This document shows positions 1 to 35,624 of a DNA stretch of 64,000 bases, in pieces; the first letter of the stretch is position 1; every line of letters begins with the position of its first letter. The notes beneath the pieces were generated by a model. It searched no databases. It was not told where the DNA came from and was given only the letters and a program-made list of their open reading frames with translations. The position numbers and the translations under genes were made by a program. Source of the stretch: Girardinichthys multiradiatus (Eukaryota > Chordata > Actinopteri > Cyprinodontiformes > Goodeidae); NCBI RefSeq assembly GCF_021462225.1, contig NC_061795.1, forward strand, positions 49,902,880 through 49,966,879. The letters are read 5' to 3'.

Positions 1-331
1 AAAGGAAGGGGCCCGGGAGTCATTCCAATCAGTTGCTTCAACCAAGTAAACTGAGTACTTTCAATGCAAGGGTGACTCTACCCCCCCGCGAATGATCTAC
101 CTGCATGCTACTCACCGTGTGTCCAGCCACCCTACAGAGGAGATTCATTTCAGTCGCTTGTACGCTCATTCTTTGAGGCATGATTCAGACCTCATGACTA
201 TTAGTGAAGGTCAAAATCAAGAGGCTCAGGTTTTCCTTCAAATTAGCAGCACTTGCTTTACTGCGGATGAGCCCACAAATCATCTCCTCCTCCATCCAAC
301 AATGGCGTGTGAAACAGGATCCAAACATATT
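1..331 (-). mobile_element. RTE/Rex3-like LINE relic, RT C-terminal region
   Basis: Read on the minus strand, 108-330 is a decayed version of the segment seen intact at about 31180-31420: the end of the reverse transcriptase region, including the stretch before the conserved TLTYG and ELWVMTE motifs. Stops and substitutions break every frame. The apparent plus-strand reading frame here is antisense to this relic and not a gene. The clade is named from memory of the family. Confidence 0.5.
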
Positions 332-2099
332 TAAACAGCTCCACTAACTGAGGCAGTGACTGCCCTCGACCCATAGTGAGCACTGACCTCTGGATTTCTA
401 TTACACCCCTGAAGGTAACAAAAAAAAAAATGGAGCTGACCTAAAACCAAGATGAATTTATTTTCTTCCTGATAAATTCAAAAGATTCCCCATTTTGCAA
501 ACCCATCCAATTTTGGCTCTTAAGTGTTCTTCAACCTCTAGTTTGTTACAGATCACCAGGGAGGCTTAGGGTTTATATATCTAGGTTTTTAAATCTGTTC
601 TTCGTTGCTCACCTGAAGCCAGAATAAAGTGCAACATAAATCAAACCAAGAGTTTGAGCTGCAAATAAAGGTTTCAATGTCTTTTTAGCTGATGTCAGAC
701 TCATGTCTCTGCCCTGTTGGGATACTTTTATCAAGCAGTTTTGGAAAATGTTTCTACATCAACTAGCAGGGTCTCAGAAGATTAACACACACCTTGAAGT
801 ACATTTCTCTTCTGTTTGACTTTTCCATCCATCAGAAGGTGGATGTGACGAAAGCTGCTCCCAGCTTTTTTAATTCCTCTCATTTTGCGTGCTTTTTTTT
901 TTTTTGCTAAAGGTTCAATTTGAGCCTATGACTGAGACAAGAATAGCAGAGCGTCAGAAATAAAATGAAGTCAGAAGATTCACTAATTCAGTCAGAGTGC
1001 CATGAAATGACATGAAGCGAGGCATCAAAAAGCTGACTGCTCTCTGGTGCCACTGGTGTCTATTCATCTCTTTGCCCTCATCAATTACATGTTCCAATGA
1101 CAGATGCTTTCATTTGTCTGCTCACATATGCATGGTAATAAAACACATTTGATATCAAAGTAAATTCATTTATTTAAATGAAGATGGAGTATTCAGTGTT
1201 TAGTGTGTAATGAATGCAAACACTCAAGGCCAGCAGTGAAGCATTCCCTCTCTTATACTTTGTGTCTTTACTTTAAATAACACACGCACTCTTATAAACG
1301 ATCTTATTTATCACCGTTTCAAGTACATAGCCTCTAAAGTTAATTGATCTCCACGTTTGAACAGCATGAAAGGCAATCCCAGATGCAAAACTTAGCTTTG
1401 AAGTGAAGATACAGAACAGATGTTGGATCTTCTGGAGTAAGATCATAAGCATTCATTATTACAGAGCTGCTCTGCAGTGGCAATCGTGTCACTATGGCTC
1501 AGGTTACTGATCTGATAATGGTCTCTAATGGTGGACTAATTATTCAGCACAAGCTACACAGCAAGTCTTTTCTAAAGTATGCTACCATCAGATTATGGAA
1601 TGCTGTTTTGATTCCAGACACCAGATTTGCAATCACATAACACACAATATAAAATGTAATATTTGTCACCGGACATTTGACATTTTAAGTTATTGTTGAC
1701 ATTGAATATAAACTGTTTCACCACAGTTCAGTAAGGCAAATGTTTTAATGCAGTGCTAATAATCAGAGCACTTTAAATTATCCATGTATATAAAAAAATA
1801 CACATTTCCCTAGATTGTCTTTTCATGTAACCCTAACTTAGTGGAGTGTAAACTCTATTCTTTAGCATAGTTTTATGCAGATACATCTGCAGGAGGAGAG
1901 ACAACAGTTCCAGTTTGGATGAAGAATCCCAGAGATCCTCTTCACCCTCATGTCCTGTCATCATCTAAGCATCTTCTACTCTGTATAAATATTTATTTAT
2001 GATTAGACAGTCAAGGTATCAATTCCCCTGTACTTTGGGTTGATTATCTGTTTTTTATTCTAATAAATATTTTACTAGAAACATTTTTCTTTTTGTGCC
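332..2099. other. Intergenic stretch, nothing recognised
   Basis: AT-rich sequence with homopolymer runs and no long open frame, RNA gene or repeat that I recognise. Confidence 0.5.
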
Positions 2100-3058
2100 G
2101 TAGTTTTCTGATATGAGTTTACCAAATGATAAAAGAATAGGTGTGTAAACTTTATCAGTTTATTAGGCTGCTGGAGGACATAATGACCACTTTCACCCTC
2201 TTCGCTACATTCTCACACTACTCTCCAATTTTGCATTATTTGCTGTTATTTCAGCTTTTAACTTTATGTTCTCTCTCTTTTCTCTTCCTAGAAGCTACAC
2301 CTGGCCTGACTCTGTGTCTACCTGTGACACCTTTCTGGAGAGGGTAATCGTCCGAGCTTCTGCTGGCAACAACTTAATGCTCACCTTCTACCGATGATCC
2401 ACATAGCCCTGTCTTTCAGTGTTTAACTCTTTCTCTCTCCTAGACATGGCTACTGACTGAGCTTCTACTGTAACTAACTCTATGTTCTCTCTTTCAGACT
2501 CTAACCTTGAAAACTGGATCAGAGTTTATCTGTTCTTTCTTTCTAGATGAAACAACTAAAGGAGCTACATCCATTAACATTTACTTTTCCTTCCCATAGA
2601 AAGTACTCCTGGATCAGTGCTTCTTTGTTCTCTTTGTGTCTCTGCTCTGTTCTCTCAAACCTCCAGTCGGTCGTGGCAGATGGCCGCTCACACTGAGCCT
2701 GGTTCTGGTTCTGCTGGAGGTTTCTTCCTGTTAAAAGGGAGTTTTTCCTCTCCACTGTCGCTACATTCATGCTCAGTATGAGGGATTGCTGCAAAGTCAA
2801 CACCAGTGACTGTCCACTGTCTCTACATGCTCATCCAGGAGGAGGGAATGCTGCAAGTCACTGACTGGATGCAATCTGCTGGGTTTCCTTAGATGGAAAA
2901 ACTTTTTATCCAATTAAAATTAATAACTGAATCTGACTGAACTGTTTAATGGTTACGATTAATTAGAATGAATGAACCTGACTGTTGTGAAGTGACTTGA
3001 GACGACATGTGTTGTGAATTGGCGCTATATAAATAAACTGAATTGAATAACTTTTTAG
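2100..3058 (+). repeat. Teleost interspersed repeat with LINE-type 3' end
   Basis: Pyrimidine-rich sequence is followed by a stretch I recognise as a common fish repeat (2655-2800, with the TTTTTCCTCTCCACTGTCGC type core). It ends near 3020-3057 in GGCGCTATATAAATAAA followed by TGAATTGAAT, the 3' terminus of L2-like retroelements. No reverse transcriptase is present. The family assignment is from memory and the left boundary is approximate. Confidence 0.5.
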
Positions 3059-3229
3059 TGATTATTGTAAATTAATCGTAGCTGTAAAGCAACAACTCTG
3101 GCCTGATGCAGGTTGGTAAAAACATTAATGTAAAATAGTGATTTTAACATTTTCTGCTTATGGATCCAGAGCAACCTAAGAAATAATGGAAGGAATTGAT
3201 CAACTGCTGCTCATCTATTATTTTTCATC

Positions 3230-3780
3230 AGTTGAAATAGAAAAAATATTACCCAGGCAGAGGTGATTGCTCTAAGACTGCAAGGGAAGCTCAGCTTCCC
3301 CTAAAATGTCAAAAGAATAAGTGATCAAATATATACTGTTGTGTGTTCATGTCATTGACTAAATATGCGCTACAACACGCTCAACTTTTGTTCAGAATCA
3401 GCTTCTTATCACTGATAACGACGCAGTTTTCCTCTCACTCATTCCCACAGCTTCACAGCGCTTTAAACAGGTGAGTTCAATAGTGAAGCAAAAATGCTGG
3501 GCTTTGTTCCGCCCATCGAATGCTCCGTGTCTCTGGGGGTCTATGGGGCAGTGGGCTGGCCTCGGCCGGCCCGGACGCTCAGCTTCTGCATGATGATTGG
3601 ATGATCTGTCTGAGGCTGAATACCTTTTTGATTGACAGCGAAATGAGCGAATCAGCAATCTTGAAATTGAGCTTCCGCCACTGTACCCAGGAGTCTTTTA
3701 AATGGCGTAAAGGAGTAATTCCGTCTGCTGGACTGAAGGTGTATTGCGCTTTTTTCACAACTTCCACATAATGTTTTAAA
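3230..3780. repeat. Possible hAT-like non-autonomous element
   Basis: This block is GC-richer than its surroundings. It starts near an AGGGAAGCTCAGCTTCCCCT segment that is itself a short palindrome and resembles termini of fish hAT elements. No transposase is seen. The overlapping short frames on both strands have no recognisable domain. Boundaries and class are tentative. Confidence 0.25.
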
Positions 3781-3904
3781 TAAATGGTCTCTGGATTTGC
3801 TGAGCAATGAAAACAGAGCATACACAATTTCCTGAGTTTATCTTTTACCCAGGTAAAACAAATCCTGGGGTTTAAATCCCAGGGTTTTTCAGTGGAAAAA
3901 GGGC

Positions 3905-4556
3905 AATGGGCATCAAATGTCACATTCCTCGTGTCAAGCCACTCCTGAACACAGACATCAGGGTTCTCACGCTGAAAATTGTCACCGCTACGCTGAAATT
4001 TAGGCCGATACGCTCATTTTTTATGAGCGTATCTGCTAGCGTTACTGTGATTGATTGTTCAGCAAACTGGCCTGATCAGAACCCCATAGAGAACCTATAG
4101 AGTATTGTCAAGAGCAAGATGAGACACCAGAACCAACAATGCAGATGACCTGAGGGCTGCTATCAAAGCAACATGGGCTTCCTGAACACCTCAGCAGAAC
4201 CACAGGCTAATCTCCTCCATGCTGTGTTGCACTGATGCAGTAATTCATGCAAAAGGAGTCCAGACCAAGCAATAAGTGCATAGATTAAAACATACTTTTC
4301 AGAAATCTGCGATTTCTTATTAAAATATACTTTTTTATTGAGCTTATGCAATATTAAGATTTTCTGAGACACTGAATTTGGGGTTTTCATTCTCTGGAAG
4401 CCACAATCATTCATCAAAATTACAATAAATAAAGGCTTGAAATATGTCATTCTATGTGTGATAGATCGATATAATAATAGTTTTACTTTTCTGAAATTAA
4501 ACACAAAAAATATTGATATTTTTTAGGATATCCTTACTTTTTGAGATGTACCTGTA
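3905..4556 (+). mobile_element. Tc1-like transposon remnant
   Basis: The fragments IPRVKPLLN (about 3924-3950) and NWPDQNPIENL (about 4067-4100) are Tc1 transposase landmarks: the linker before the catalytic core and the third-acid region. The frame then decays. A terminal sequence near 4535-4556 reads as the complement of an element end with TACAGGTACATCTC. About 110 bases between the two protein fragments are foreign and contain a perfect hairpin at 4007-4033. The same transposase landmarks occur in the intact element at 17936. Confidence 0.7.
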
Positions 4557-4833
4557 TAATACTCTAATGTAAAAGAAACTCACCTCTTGGCTGAATAAAG
4601 AGTAATCAAAAGTCAATTAAACAATGAATATTTATTGCAACCACTGGACAGTCAGGACATTGATCACAGCAGATTTGCTGAAGCACTATTTTAAAAGACG
4701 ACATTACGCGGATTTTGTTATGAATGTTGTTTTGTCTGATAGCTTTGAACATATTTTGATGTAAACTGAGGGACATAAAATAATGCGTTAATCCTCTTAA
4801 CGCTCAAACTACATGGGTGACCAAATCACTTAC

Positions 4834-5004
4834 ACACACACACCTGTTCGTAGTCAGATCTCCACCGGAACCTGCCCTCTCACGGTCCCTCAACTTTGAC
4901 CCTTTTTGCTTGGTCTTTGCGTCTCCTTTAGCGTAATTTTCTCTTCCCATTTCACCGAAAAGCTTCGCAGAAAACACTTAGAGATTGACTTTGTAACAAA
5001 CACA
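4834..5004 (-). CDS. Candidate first coding exon of an unidentified divergent gene
   Basis: On the minus strand an ATG at 4950-4948 has a strong Kozak context (GAAATGG). It opens a 39-codon frame, basic and hydrophilic, beginning MGRENYAKGDAKTKQKG and ending exactly at a consensus donor GTAAGT (4833-4828). A pyrimidine-rich acceptor ending TTCTTTAG places the exon start at 5004. Upstream on the same strand are a possible untranslated exon with a GTGAGT donor and a promoter-like block. I do not recognise the protein and found no continuation exon further left. It could be a fortuitous frame. A transcript joining the exons would settle it. Confidence 0.33.
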
Positions 5005-5061
5005 CTAAAGAATACAAAAAAACATTGAAACACACAAGATTAGCACATTCAATAGCCATAT

Positions 5062-5290
5062 TAACCAGCCGCCACAGAGACAGTTTCTACCTCCAGGCTG
5101 TTTCTCTGTTGAACATTCAATAAAGTACAAAATAACAGCAACAGATGTTGCAAATGTACCTTTTTATTAGATATGTGTATATTGTAAATTTGTATATTCT
5201 GTAATGCAAAAACAGAACAAAAGAGCAAAGTGTACCGGAGTCAAATTCCTTGTTTGTATGAACGAACTTGGCAATAAAGCTGATTCTGAT
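5062..5290 (+). mobile_element. 5'-truncated LINE 3' end (L2/Rex-like)
   Basis: A 229-bp copy of the 3' untranslated end of the LINE that also lies at 57470-58690. The two are nearly identical over this part (compare 58435-58680). It ends GCAATAAAGCTGATTCTGAT, the polyadenylation-like signal plus ATTCTG tail repeat of that family. Its high similarity suggests a fairly recent insertion. Confidence 0.75.
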
Positions 5291-5422
5291 ATTAGCTCAA
5301 TCAGGCTGTTAGCTTACAAGCTTTAGTCACGTTAAAAGTTTAAGTTAGCTAAAAGCAAACAACTGACTAAAATAAACAGATGGTTACTGATAATCACATA
5401 AAAATGCACAGAGTAAACTCAC

Positions 5423-5500
5423 CCACCGTTTGAAAGACTGGTAAAAAATTACCAATACAGGCTATTTTTCACGTAAAACACGAACTTTAAAACGGCCTTC
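5423..5500 (-). other. Candidate untranslated exon 1 of the divergent gene
   Basis: On the minus strand the promoter-like block leads into sequence ending at a GTGAGT donor (5422-5417). The start is a guess, since no transcription start can be seen. It pairs with the acceptor at 5005-5006 of the candidate coding exon, giving an intron of about 0.4 kb that contains the LINE fragment at 5062-5290. Confidence 0.25.
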
Positions 5501-5509
5501 CTCTGGCGG

Positions 5510-5612
5510 TTGACCCAGCATGCGACGTCACAGTCCCAGCTGAATTCTGATTGGACAGGGAGGTTCCACGCGAGCTTTCAGTTTGAATAGCGGACTGGAA
5601 GGGGCGGGGCTT
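5510..5612 (-). promoter_or_regulatory. Candidate housekeeping-type promoter
   Basis: Several core-promoter motifs cluster in 100 bp: CCCAGCATGC (5514-5523), which matches half of the ZNF143 site; GACGTCA (5524-5530), a near-CRE; ATTGG (5550-5554), an inverted CCAAT box; TTTGAA (5582-5587); and a GC box GGGGCGGGG (5601-5609). No TATA box is seen. CCAAT in the minus orientation and the downstream donor suggest leftward transcription. It is separate from the mlycd start, 3.7 kb away. Confidence 0.35.
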
Positions 5613-5661
5613 AGAAATTATATGTTTTGTACTCTGCTGAAGAGTTGAAATGGTTTTCATT

Positions 5662-5696
5662 TTAAATTAAATTAAATTAAATTAAATTAAATTAAA
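5662..5696. repeat. AAATT pentanucleotide microsatellite
   Basis: About seven uninterrupted units of AAATT lie immediately left of the LINE fragment at 5704. Confidence 0.9.
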
Positions 5697-5703
5697 ACAC
5701 CAA

Positions 5704-6702
5704 TTTAATACAATCCAACCTGATTTGTTTTGTCAGAAACTCCAGAAGACTCAGGTGGAGGCCTCAACAATCTCCTGGATCAAAGACTACCTGACAAACA
5801 GACCACAGTTTGTGAGACTGAAGGGTTGTGAGTTTAACCAGGTAGACAGCAGCACAGGAGCACCACAGGGGACGGTACTCTCACCATTCCTTTTCACTCT
5901 GTACACCTCAGACTTCCAGTACAAGACAGACTCCTGTCATCTGCAGAAATACTCGGATGATTCTGCAGTCGTGGGGTGGATCAGAGATGGACAAGAAGCT
6001 GAGTACAGGAAGGTGGTGGACCACTTTGTGGCATGGTGTGGAAACAATCATCTCATGTTGAACGTGACTAAAACAAAGGTGATGATTGTAGATTTTAAGA
6101 GAAACAGGAATAAGTCAAAAACTATTTCTATCATGGGAGAAGAAGTGGAGGTGGTGGAGGAGTATAAATACCTCGGTGTTCACCTGGACAACAGACTAGA
6201 GTGGAGATGCAACTGTCTACAAGAAGGGACAGAGCAGACTGTACTTCTTGAGGAAGCTTAGGTCCTTTGGTGTTTGCAGCAAGATGCTGCAGATCTTCCA
6301 TAAGTCTGCTGTGGAAAGTGTGATCTCTTCTGCCATCATCTGCTGGGGAAGCAGCATCAGAAACAGGAACTTACAAAAGCTCAACAAGCTGATAAAAAAG
6401 GCTGGCTCTGTTCTGGGGACTCCTCTGGAGATCATTGTGGAAAGACGGATTCTTCATAAAATGAAGAACATTATGGAGAACCCTGAGCATCCTCTTCATC
6501 AGACTGTCCTACAACAACAGAGTGTCTTCAGTCAGAGGCTTCTTCCGATCTGCTGTAAGACGGAGCTCTACAGGAGATCCTTCCTGCCCACAGCCATCAG
6601 CATCTACAACGGCTCTTTGAGGAAACCTTCATAATATGAGCTACAACAACATTTAATTTCCCTTTGGGATTAATAAAGTATTTTGAATTGAATTGAATTG
6701 AA
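5704..6702 (+). pseudogene. LINE reverse transcriptase fragment (CR1/L2/Rex1-like)
   Basis: An open frame at 5725-6261 encodes the palm of a non-LTR reverse transcriptase: STGAPQGTVLSP (motif B), then YSDDS, which stands for the FADD catalytic motif C, then the KTKVMIVDF and KYLGVHL motifs. Near 6205-6215 the frame shifts. The continuation (RKLRSFGV, CWGSS) runs in another frame to 6634. A short 3' end follows, with TTTGGGATTAATAAAGTA and a TTGAA tail repeat to 6702. Everything upstream of motif B is missing, so the copy is 5'-truncated and cannot be active. The clade is inferred from these motifs. Confidence 0.85.
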
Positions 6703-7468
6703 GATTTCAGACTTCTCACCGTCGGGGTTTAGGTGGACTGCTAATACATGTTTTGAATTAATTTGTAATAGGCCAAATGTGTTTTGCTCCATGATGTATT
6801 TGTTTCAGCTGTAGTCCTATACAGCTGAAGCAGTATAGGACTACAGCTAAATTTGAATATTAGTTATCTTTGAAACCAGATTTTGACATGGGCTCTATAA
6901 TAAAATGAAGAACTTATCTTTTCTCACACTCTGACATAAAAGTTTACTAATTTTTTCATGTTTTAGTTTTAGGTCAGTGAGAGATTACCAACTTCCATTT
7001 TCTAAATGCAAAATTTTAAGACTTTATGATCTTTTTTTTAATTCAGAGGTTTGAATAAACTGCATATTTTTTAACAGTTATATGCAAATGTAAACAGCAG
7101 GAGAATGTCCTGCTATCAAACTGTTCAGGAAGGAGAGGGGTTCTGTGATCTGTGTCCCAGAGATGAGCCCATTTTGGTGCTAAATATATGAATCAAGCCC
7201 AAACAAATGCAGGAGAATATGCTGCTGAAGCTGGAAGGCGAGTGTTATTATCATAGCGAAATGAGTTCTGTATCGACATAGGCTGAAAGGCAAAAAAGCA
7301 TAACAAAAAATCATCCTACAGTTTGCAAATGCAATTTAGGGACAAATACCTACATTTTGAAGACATGCCCTATGGTCTGATGAAACTAAAATGGTTCAGC
7401 CATAATGACCATCATTATATCTATCCATCATTTAAACCTGGTTATCTTTGGAAGGTCACAGGAGGGCT

Positions 7469-7550
7469 GGTAGCTACCTGCAGTAGTCAATTTGCTAGAG
7501 GCAGGGTACACCCTGGACAGGTACATCCCAGCGACCATCATTTTATTTGA
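7469..7550 (-). repeat. V-SINE fragment
   Basis: The segment around AGGCAGGGTACACCCTGGACAG matches, in reverse orientation, the conserved core of the V-SINE copies at 7630-7852 and 40393-40744. Confidence 0.6.
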
Positions 7551-7629
7551 AGGAAAAACGAGGAAGCTTGCAAGCCAAAGAAAACCGGCACAACAGAGTG
7601 AAAATATAGAAGCAACATCTTAATTAACC

Positions 7630-7852
7630 CAACATGCCTGTTAGGTTAATTGGTCTTTCTCTATTCCCCTTAGGTGTGAGTGGGTGTATGCATGATTGTT
7701 CTGTCCTTTGTGTGTCTGTGTTGCCCTGCAATGGTCTGGTGACCTGTTCAGGGTGTACCCTACCTCCCGTCCATAGACTGCTGGAGATAGGCACCACCTT
7801 CCCCGCAACCCACTATGGAAGAAGCTGTATAGAAAATGACTGACTGATGGAA
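7630..7852 (+). repeat. V-SINE (DANA/Mermaid-like), 5'-truncated copy
   Basis: Sense-strand copy of the conserved central and 3' parts of the SINE family (GCCTGTTAGGTTAATTGG, then GTGACCTGTTCAGGGTGTACC), with the 3' tail ATAGAAAATGACTGACTGATGG. The tRNA-derived head is absent. It is inserted in the Sleeping Beauty-type relic. Confidence 0.8.
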
Positions 7853-8477
7853 ACTTCCTGTCCAGGAAGTTAAAGCTGGGGCACAAGTGGGTCTTCCAAA
7901 TGGATAATGTCCCTCAGCATCCCACCAGATTGTATACAAAGTGACGTAAGGACAACAAAGTTCATGTTTTGGAGTGAACATCACAAAGCTCTGATCTCAG
8001 TATCTGAGGAAACCTGTGCAGAGCTGAAAAGGTGTGTGTTAGCAAGGCAGGCTACAAACCTGACCCAGTTCGAGCAGTTCTGTCCAGAGAAATTATCTAT
8101 AATTCCAGTAAACTATTGTGAGAAGCTTGTGGAAGGAAACCCAAACACATTTGACTCCAATCAGACTGTTTAAATATCTCATATCTTGGCTGATTTTTCT
8201 CTGTAATTTCCCAAAAGAAAGCACATACATCCTCAGGTGTGACTCCAAATCCTTCAGATGTGAATTATCAGCAGTCTACAAGGTCATGACATCATCATCT
8301 AGGTTTTTCCAGATTGCTCAAAGGTATAGTAAACTTAGTGTGTGTAAACTTCTGAATTTAAATGAAGTAATAAAACATTCCCAAAGCATTTCTTTCTCAT
8401 TATTCTGGCCTTTGGCAAATAGAAATAATTTTAGTAGACCTAACTCAGCTAAAACAGGAAAAGTTAAGTCCAATTTA

Positions 8478-8570
8478 GAGACTGTGGCTCAGTGGGAAGA
8501 ATAGTTGTCTTGCAATTGATTCCAGCTTCCTGCTGTCACATGTTGACAGGTTGAAAGTCGCTTACCAATC
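8478..8570 (+). repeat. Possible tRNA-derived SINE fragment
   Basis: The text GTGGCTCAGTGGGAAGAATA with the downstream TTGATTCCAGCTTCCTG resembles the A-box and B-box region of a tRNA-derived SINE. It is too decayed to classify. Confidence 0.3.
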
Positions 8571-9179
8571 TGTTTATCAGCGTATGTAAATATTTATGCA
8601 ACTCTCTAGTGATTTAGGTGTGAAAAATTAGATGCAAAATGTAATTTATAATATGCTGGATTATTTTCTAACCTACAAAATGTAACATCCTAGAAAACAT
8701 ATACAAGCCATAAGAGGTTTGCCACATATATGAAAAATCTAGATTCTTTTATTCCAAAGGCTGCCAAATTCGGACGTTTTTTCTGATGACTCTGCATTGC
8801 ATCAGAGATGTTGATGGAGAGGGATACACTTGCACTAATGTAATTTGATCTACGCTATTACTTACTTTAAAAAGGTTTTATTCAACAGAGTGGTGTTTCT
8901 TTTGAACTTGATTGGAGCACTTTATGTTTTACTTATTCATACTCATGCTCACCGATTGTGTTTTCTTTTTTTATTTGCTTCATAGTTTTCCTTCTAGGAA
9001 TAAAAAAGAAGTAAAACTTACTTTTTAAAAATGTGTTAGAAGCCGCTTAGTTCACTATTAAGGCCAAAAGGAACAGCGATCATTTAAAGACCTGGTCCTT
9101 TCAGATTTAGCCTCATTAATGAGCCTACCACTAACAACACAGAAGGCTCTTTCACAGCACCAGCTTTCCTTTGACTTGT
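8571..9179. other. Intergenic stretch upstream of mlycd
   Basis: AT-rich sequence with no recognisable gene or repeat. It probably includes distal regulatory sequence of mlycd, but nothing specific can be pointed to. Confidence 0.4.
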
Positions 9180-9279
9180 TGGAATAAAACGTGCACTGTC
9201 TCTTTAAGAGACCCGGAAACGATCCCCATAGTGTTCCTGTTCGGGAGTTGAAGGACAGCTGTGTGGGGCGCTCGCTGCG
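9180..9279 (+). promoter_or_regulatory. mlycd: Likely 5'UTR and proximal promoter of mlycd
   Basis: CpG content rises sharply here and stays high through exon 1, as expected of a CpG-type promoter. No TATA box is seen. The first ATG at 9280 has G at -3. No start site can be fixed from sequence alone. Confidence 0.35.
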
Positions 9280-33314
<24,035 letters not shown>

Positions 33315-33693
33315 CTGTTCAACCCTCAATAGAATTAGTTTCTTCGGGTTAGTTTTCAGTTGTTTTTGATGATAAACTGACTGGTGTGTTATTTAATTAG
33401 AGCTCTCTTTGATGATTGTCATGTTTTCCCTAAAATCTATAACCACACTGAAGCACTGAATGGACTTCCTGACGTAGTGCAACAGAAAGTGGGCCATTTT
33501 TTACATGATGTAACTCAGCCCATCTTCTACTTGCCTCATTAGATTTCTAGCCAGAGCTGTTTGATATTGTGTAAGTGATTCTCAGAGCAGACGGCAGATA
33601 ATGAAGCAGAAGGCATCTATCATTGCCAAAACATGTTGGTGGATAATAGCATGTAATGGTGAGGCTGGAGCAGGGAGGGTGTGCACCTACTGG

Positions 33694-33699
33694 AATAAA
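33694..33699 (+). promoter_or_regulatory. mlycd: Candidate poly(A) signal of mlycd
   Basis: The AATAAA is followed within 10-20 bases by a T-rich GATGTTTATTTTATG stretch. It would give a 3'UTR of about 400 bases. It is the first canonical hexamer after the stop codon that I see. Confidence 0.55.
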
Positions 33700-35624
33700 T
33701 GATGTTTATTTTATGATATGGTCGGGCCGCTGCACTGTAAACACATCAGAGAAGGAAAGGGAGACAAATAGATCTTTGTCTTATTTTCGTTGGGTCTGGA
33801 TTCACCTGCAGTTTCACTGCCTTTCGCCTTAAAGCTCATTACAGAAGGCATGAAGTCACCCACTGGAAATATTGTTTCATAATAAATAAATAAACATATT
33901 TTCCTTTTCATTAAATTATCAACTTGTCTGCGTTCCACTTAATGTAGTGAACTGGACTCTCTTTTCAGATATGTTTATTTTTTACTTTGTTTTTCTTCAA
34001 TGATTTCTCTCCAGAGATCATCAATGAAGTCCTCTACAGGTGCCAAGCAGGTCTCATACCAGCCCACACCCCACTGAATACATCACAGCAAGTTGACTGT
34101 GAAATTACATTTTATCTCTCCAAGGAGTCAAACTTTCTTTTTCTTTTTTCACACCCATCCCCCTCATTCTTAGCTCTGTGCTGCTTGGTGTCTCAGGAAC
34201 TAATGGAGTGAAAAATAAAGTTAAAGTAAATGGTTCGATTGATGGTGTTCAGTTGTGAAGAAAGGAGGGAGGGGGACAAATAAAGAGGCATAAATAGGAC
34301 AGTTGTTTAACAGACGAGTTCGAGTGTCTCTGGAGCTGTTGGGGACAGAGAAAAGATCAACACCATCATGTTGTTTATAATGTGGAGCCGAATGGACAAC
34401 TGCCATGCGTTGCCATAGAAACAACACTCGCATATTACTCGCATCTTGGTGGTTTTGAGTCATTTGCCAAAAAACTTTGAATACTCATACAGATGTAACA
34501 CTAATAACCGATTTGTTTATCTATCTACCACTTTCTAATCGAACAGTTTCATGAATAATGTAAAATGTTAGGTTGAGTGATCCAAGCACCTGTGCCAGCA
34601 GCGACTTGGTTGAATAAAGCACTATACAACTGCAGGCCATTTACCATTTAATGGTTTCTGATAAGAATTTTCATTTATTAAAACATGCATGGGCCTCCAT
34701 GATATATTGAACCACAAACATCTTCCCAATAACAGTGTCACAATTGCAAAAGACTGGTTGGATGCAATATTTAGCAGGATGTAGTGCTTTAAGTGTCATG
34801 CATTCATATTCTGCCTATTCATAATATATTTAAGGAGTTGAATGGACTGACTGCTCTCACTGGCCACACCTGATGTGTTATTTATGAGCTGAGAAGCTGA
34901 AGCTTACAGAGTGGTGGAGGTATTGTGTAATCATAACGGAAGAAAGAGTCGGGAAAATGTGGGTTAACGGTAATCAATATCAGCACAGCAGTTTTCAGCA
35001 ATAATATAGAAACGTCCCTATTTTACAGGGTTATTGTTCCGTCTTCTAAGTTTATTTTGTTTCTAGTTTTTTTTTATTCTATGAATTTAATTAGAAAAAA
35101 ACTATTATTGTAGAAAAAGCCCCTCTGAAAAATTAATAAAAAGGATTTTGTAGTGAAAGAACACACTGATAAACATACATTACATTTTAAAAGGGTCAAT
35201 TTACCTAATTTTAATAGACCTTCTTAGGTCAGAATTTTAAACTGGGCCTATGTGTTGTTTTATAACTGGGTCAGGTTTATGCCTCAAAGTCCTGAAAGTA
35301 AAACATTTCGAACTTTTACAAAACAGAATAAAGGTATCAAAACTTCACTTATTATTTACTACACACTAATAATTATTTAATAATTCAGTTTGACAAATTT
35401 AATAGTTCTAGACAAAGTAGAACTTTAACTTTTAACCTTTAATAAACATCAACAACGTGGGTTGAAGTGAATGGCAATCTCTGCCTCATGCTGTTACTTG
35501 ATTGAAATGGGATTTTTTTATTTATTTAATTGTTGAAAAGAATGGATATTTGAGTTCGTATGGAGTATAGAAATGTGAATGAGTTGCATATGCATCATGT
35601 TATTTTGTTACATTAAGATTATAG
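33700..35624. other. Intergenic stretch 3' of mlycd
   Basis: AT-rich, with no gene, RNA or clear repeat. Confidence 0.4.

Larger units (their letters stand above)
7280..8470 (+). mobile_element. Sleeping Beauty-type Tc1 relic
   Basis: Dispersed protein-level matches to the salmonid-type Tc1 transposase remain: a DETK-like region near 7375-7420, a WVFQMDN region near 7883-7912, SQS-D-S near 7978-8000 and the ACGRKP-like C-terminus near 8125. They are followed by the GTGTGTAAACTTCTGAATTT 3' segment (about 8338-8360). The reading frame is destroyed. Two V-SINE pieces (7469-7550 and 7630-7852) lie inside it and are therefore younger. The family is recognised from memory. Confidence 0.65.

Noticed and set aside
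92..334. An 80-codon plus-strand frame near the left edge
   Set aside because: Antisense to a decayed LINE reverse transcriptase segment.
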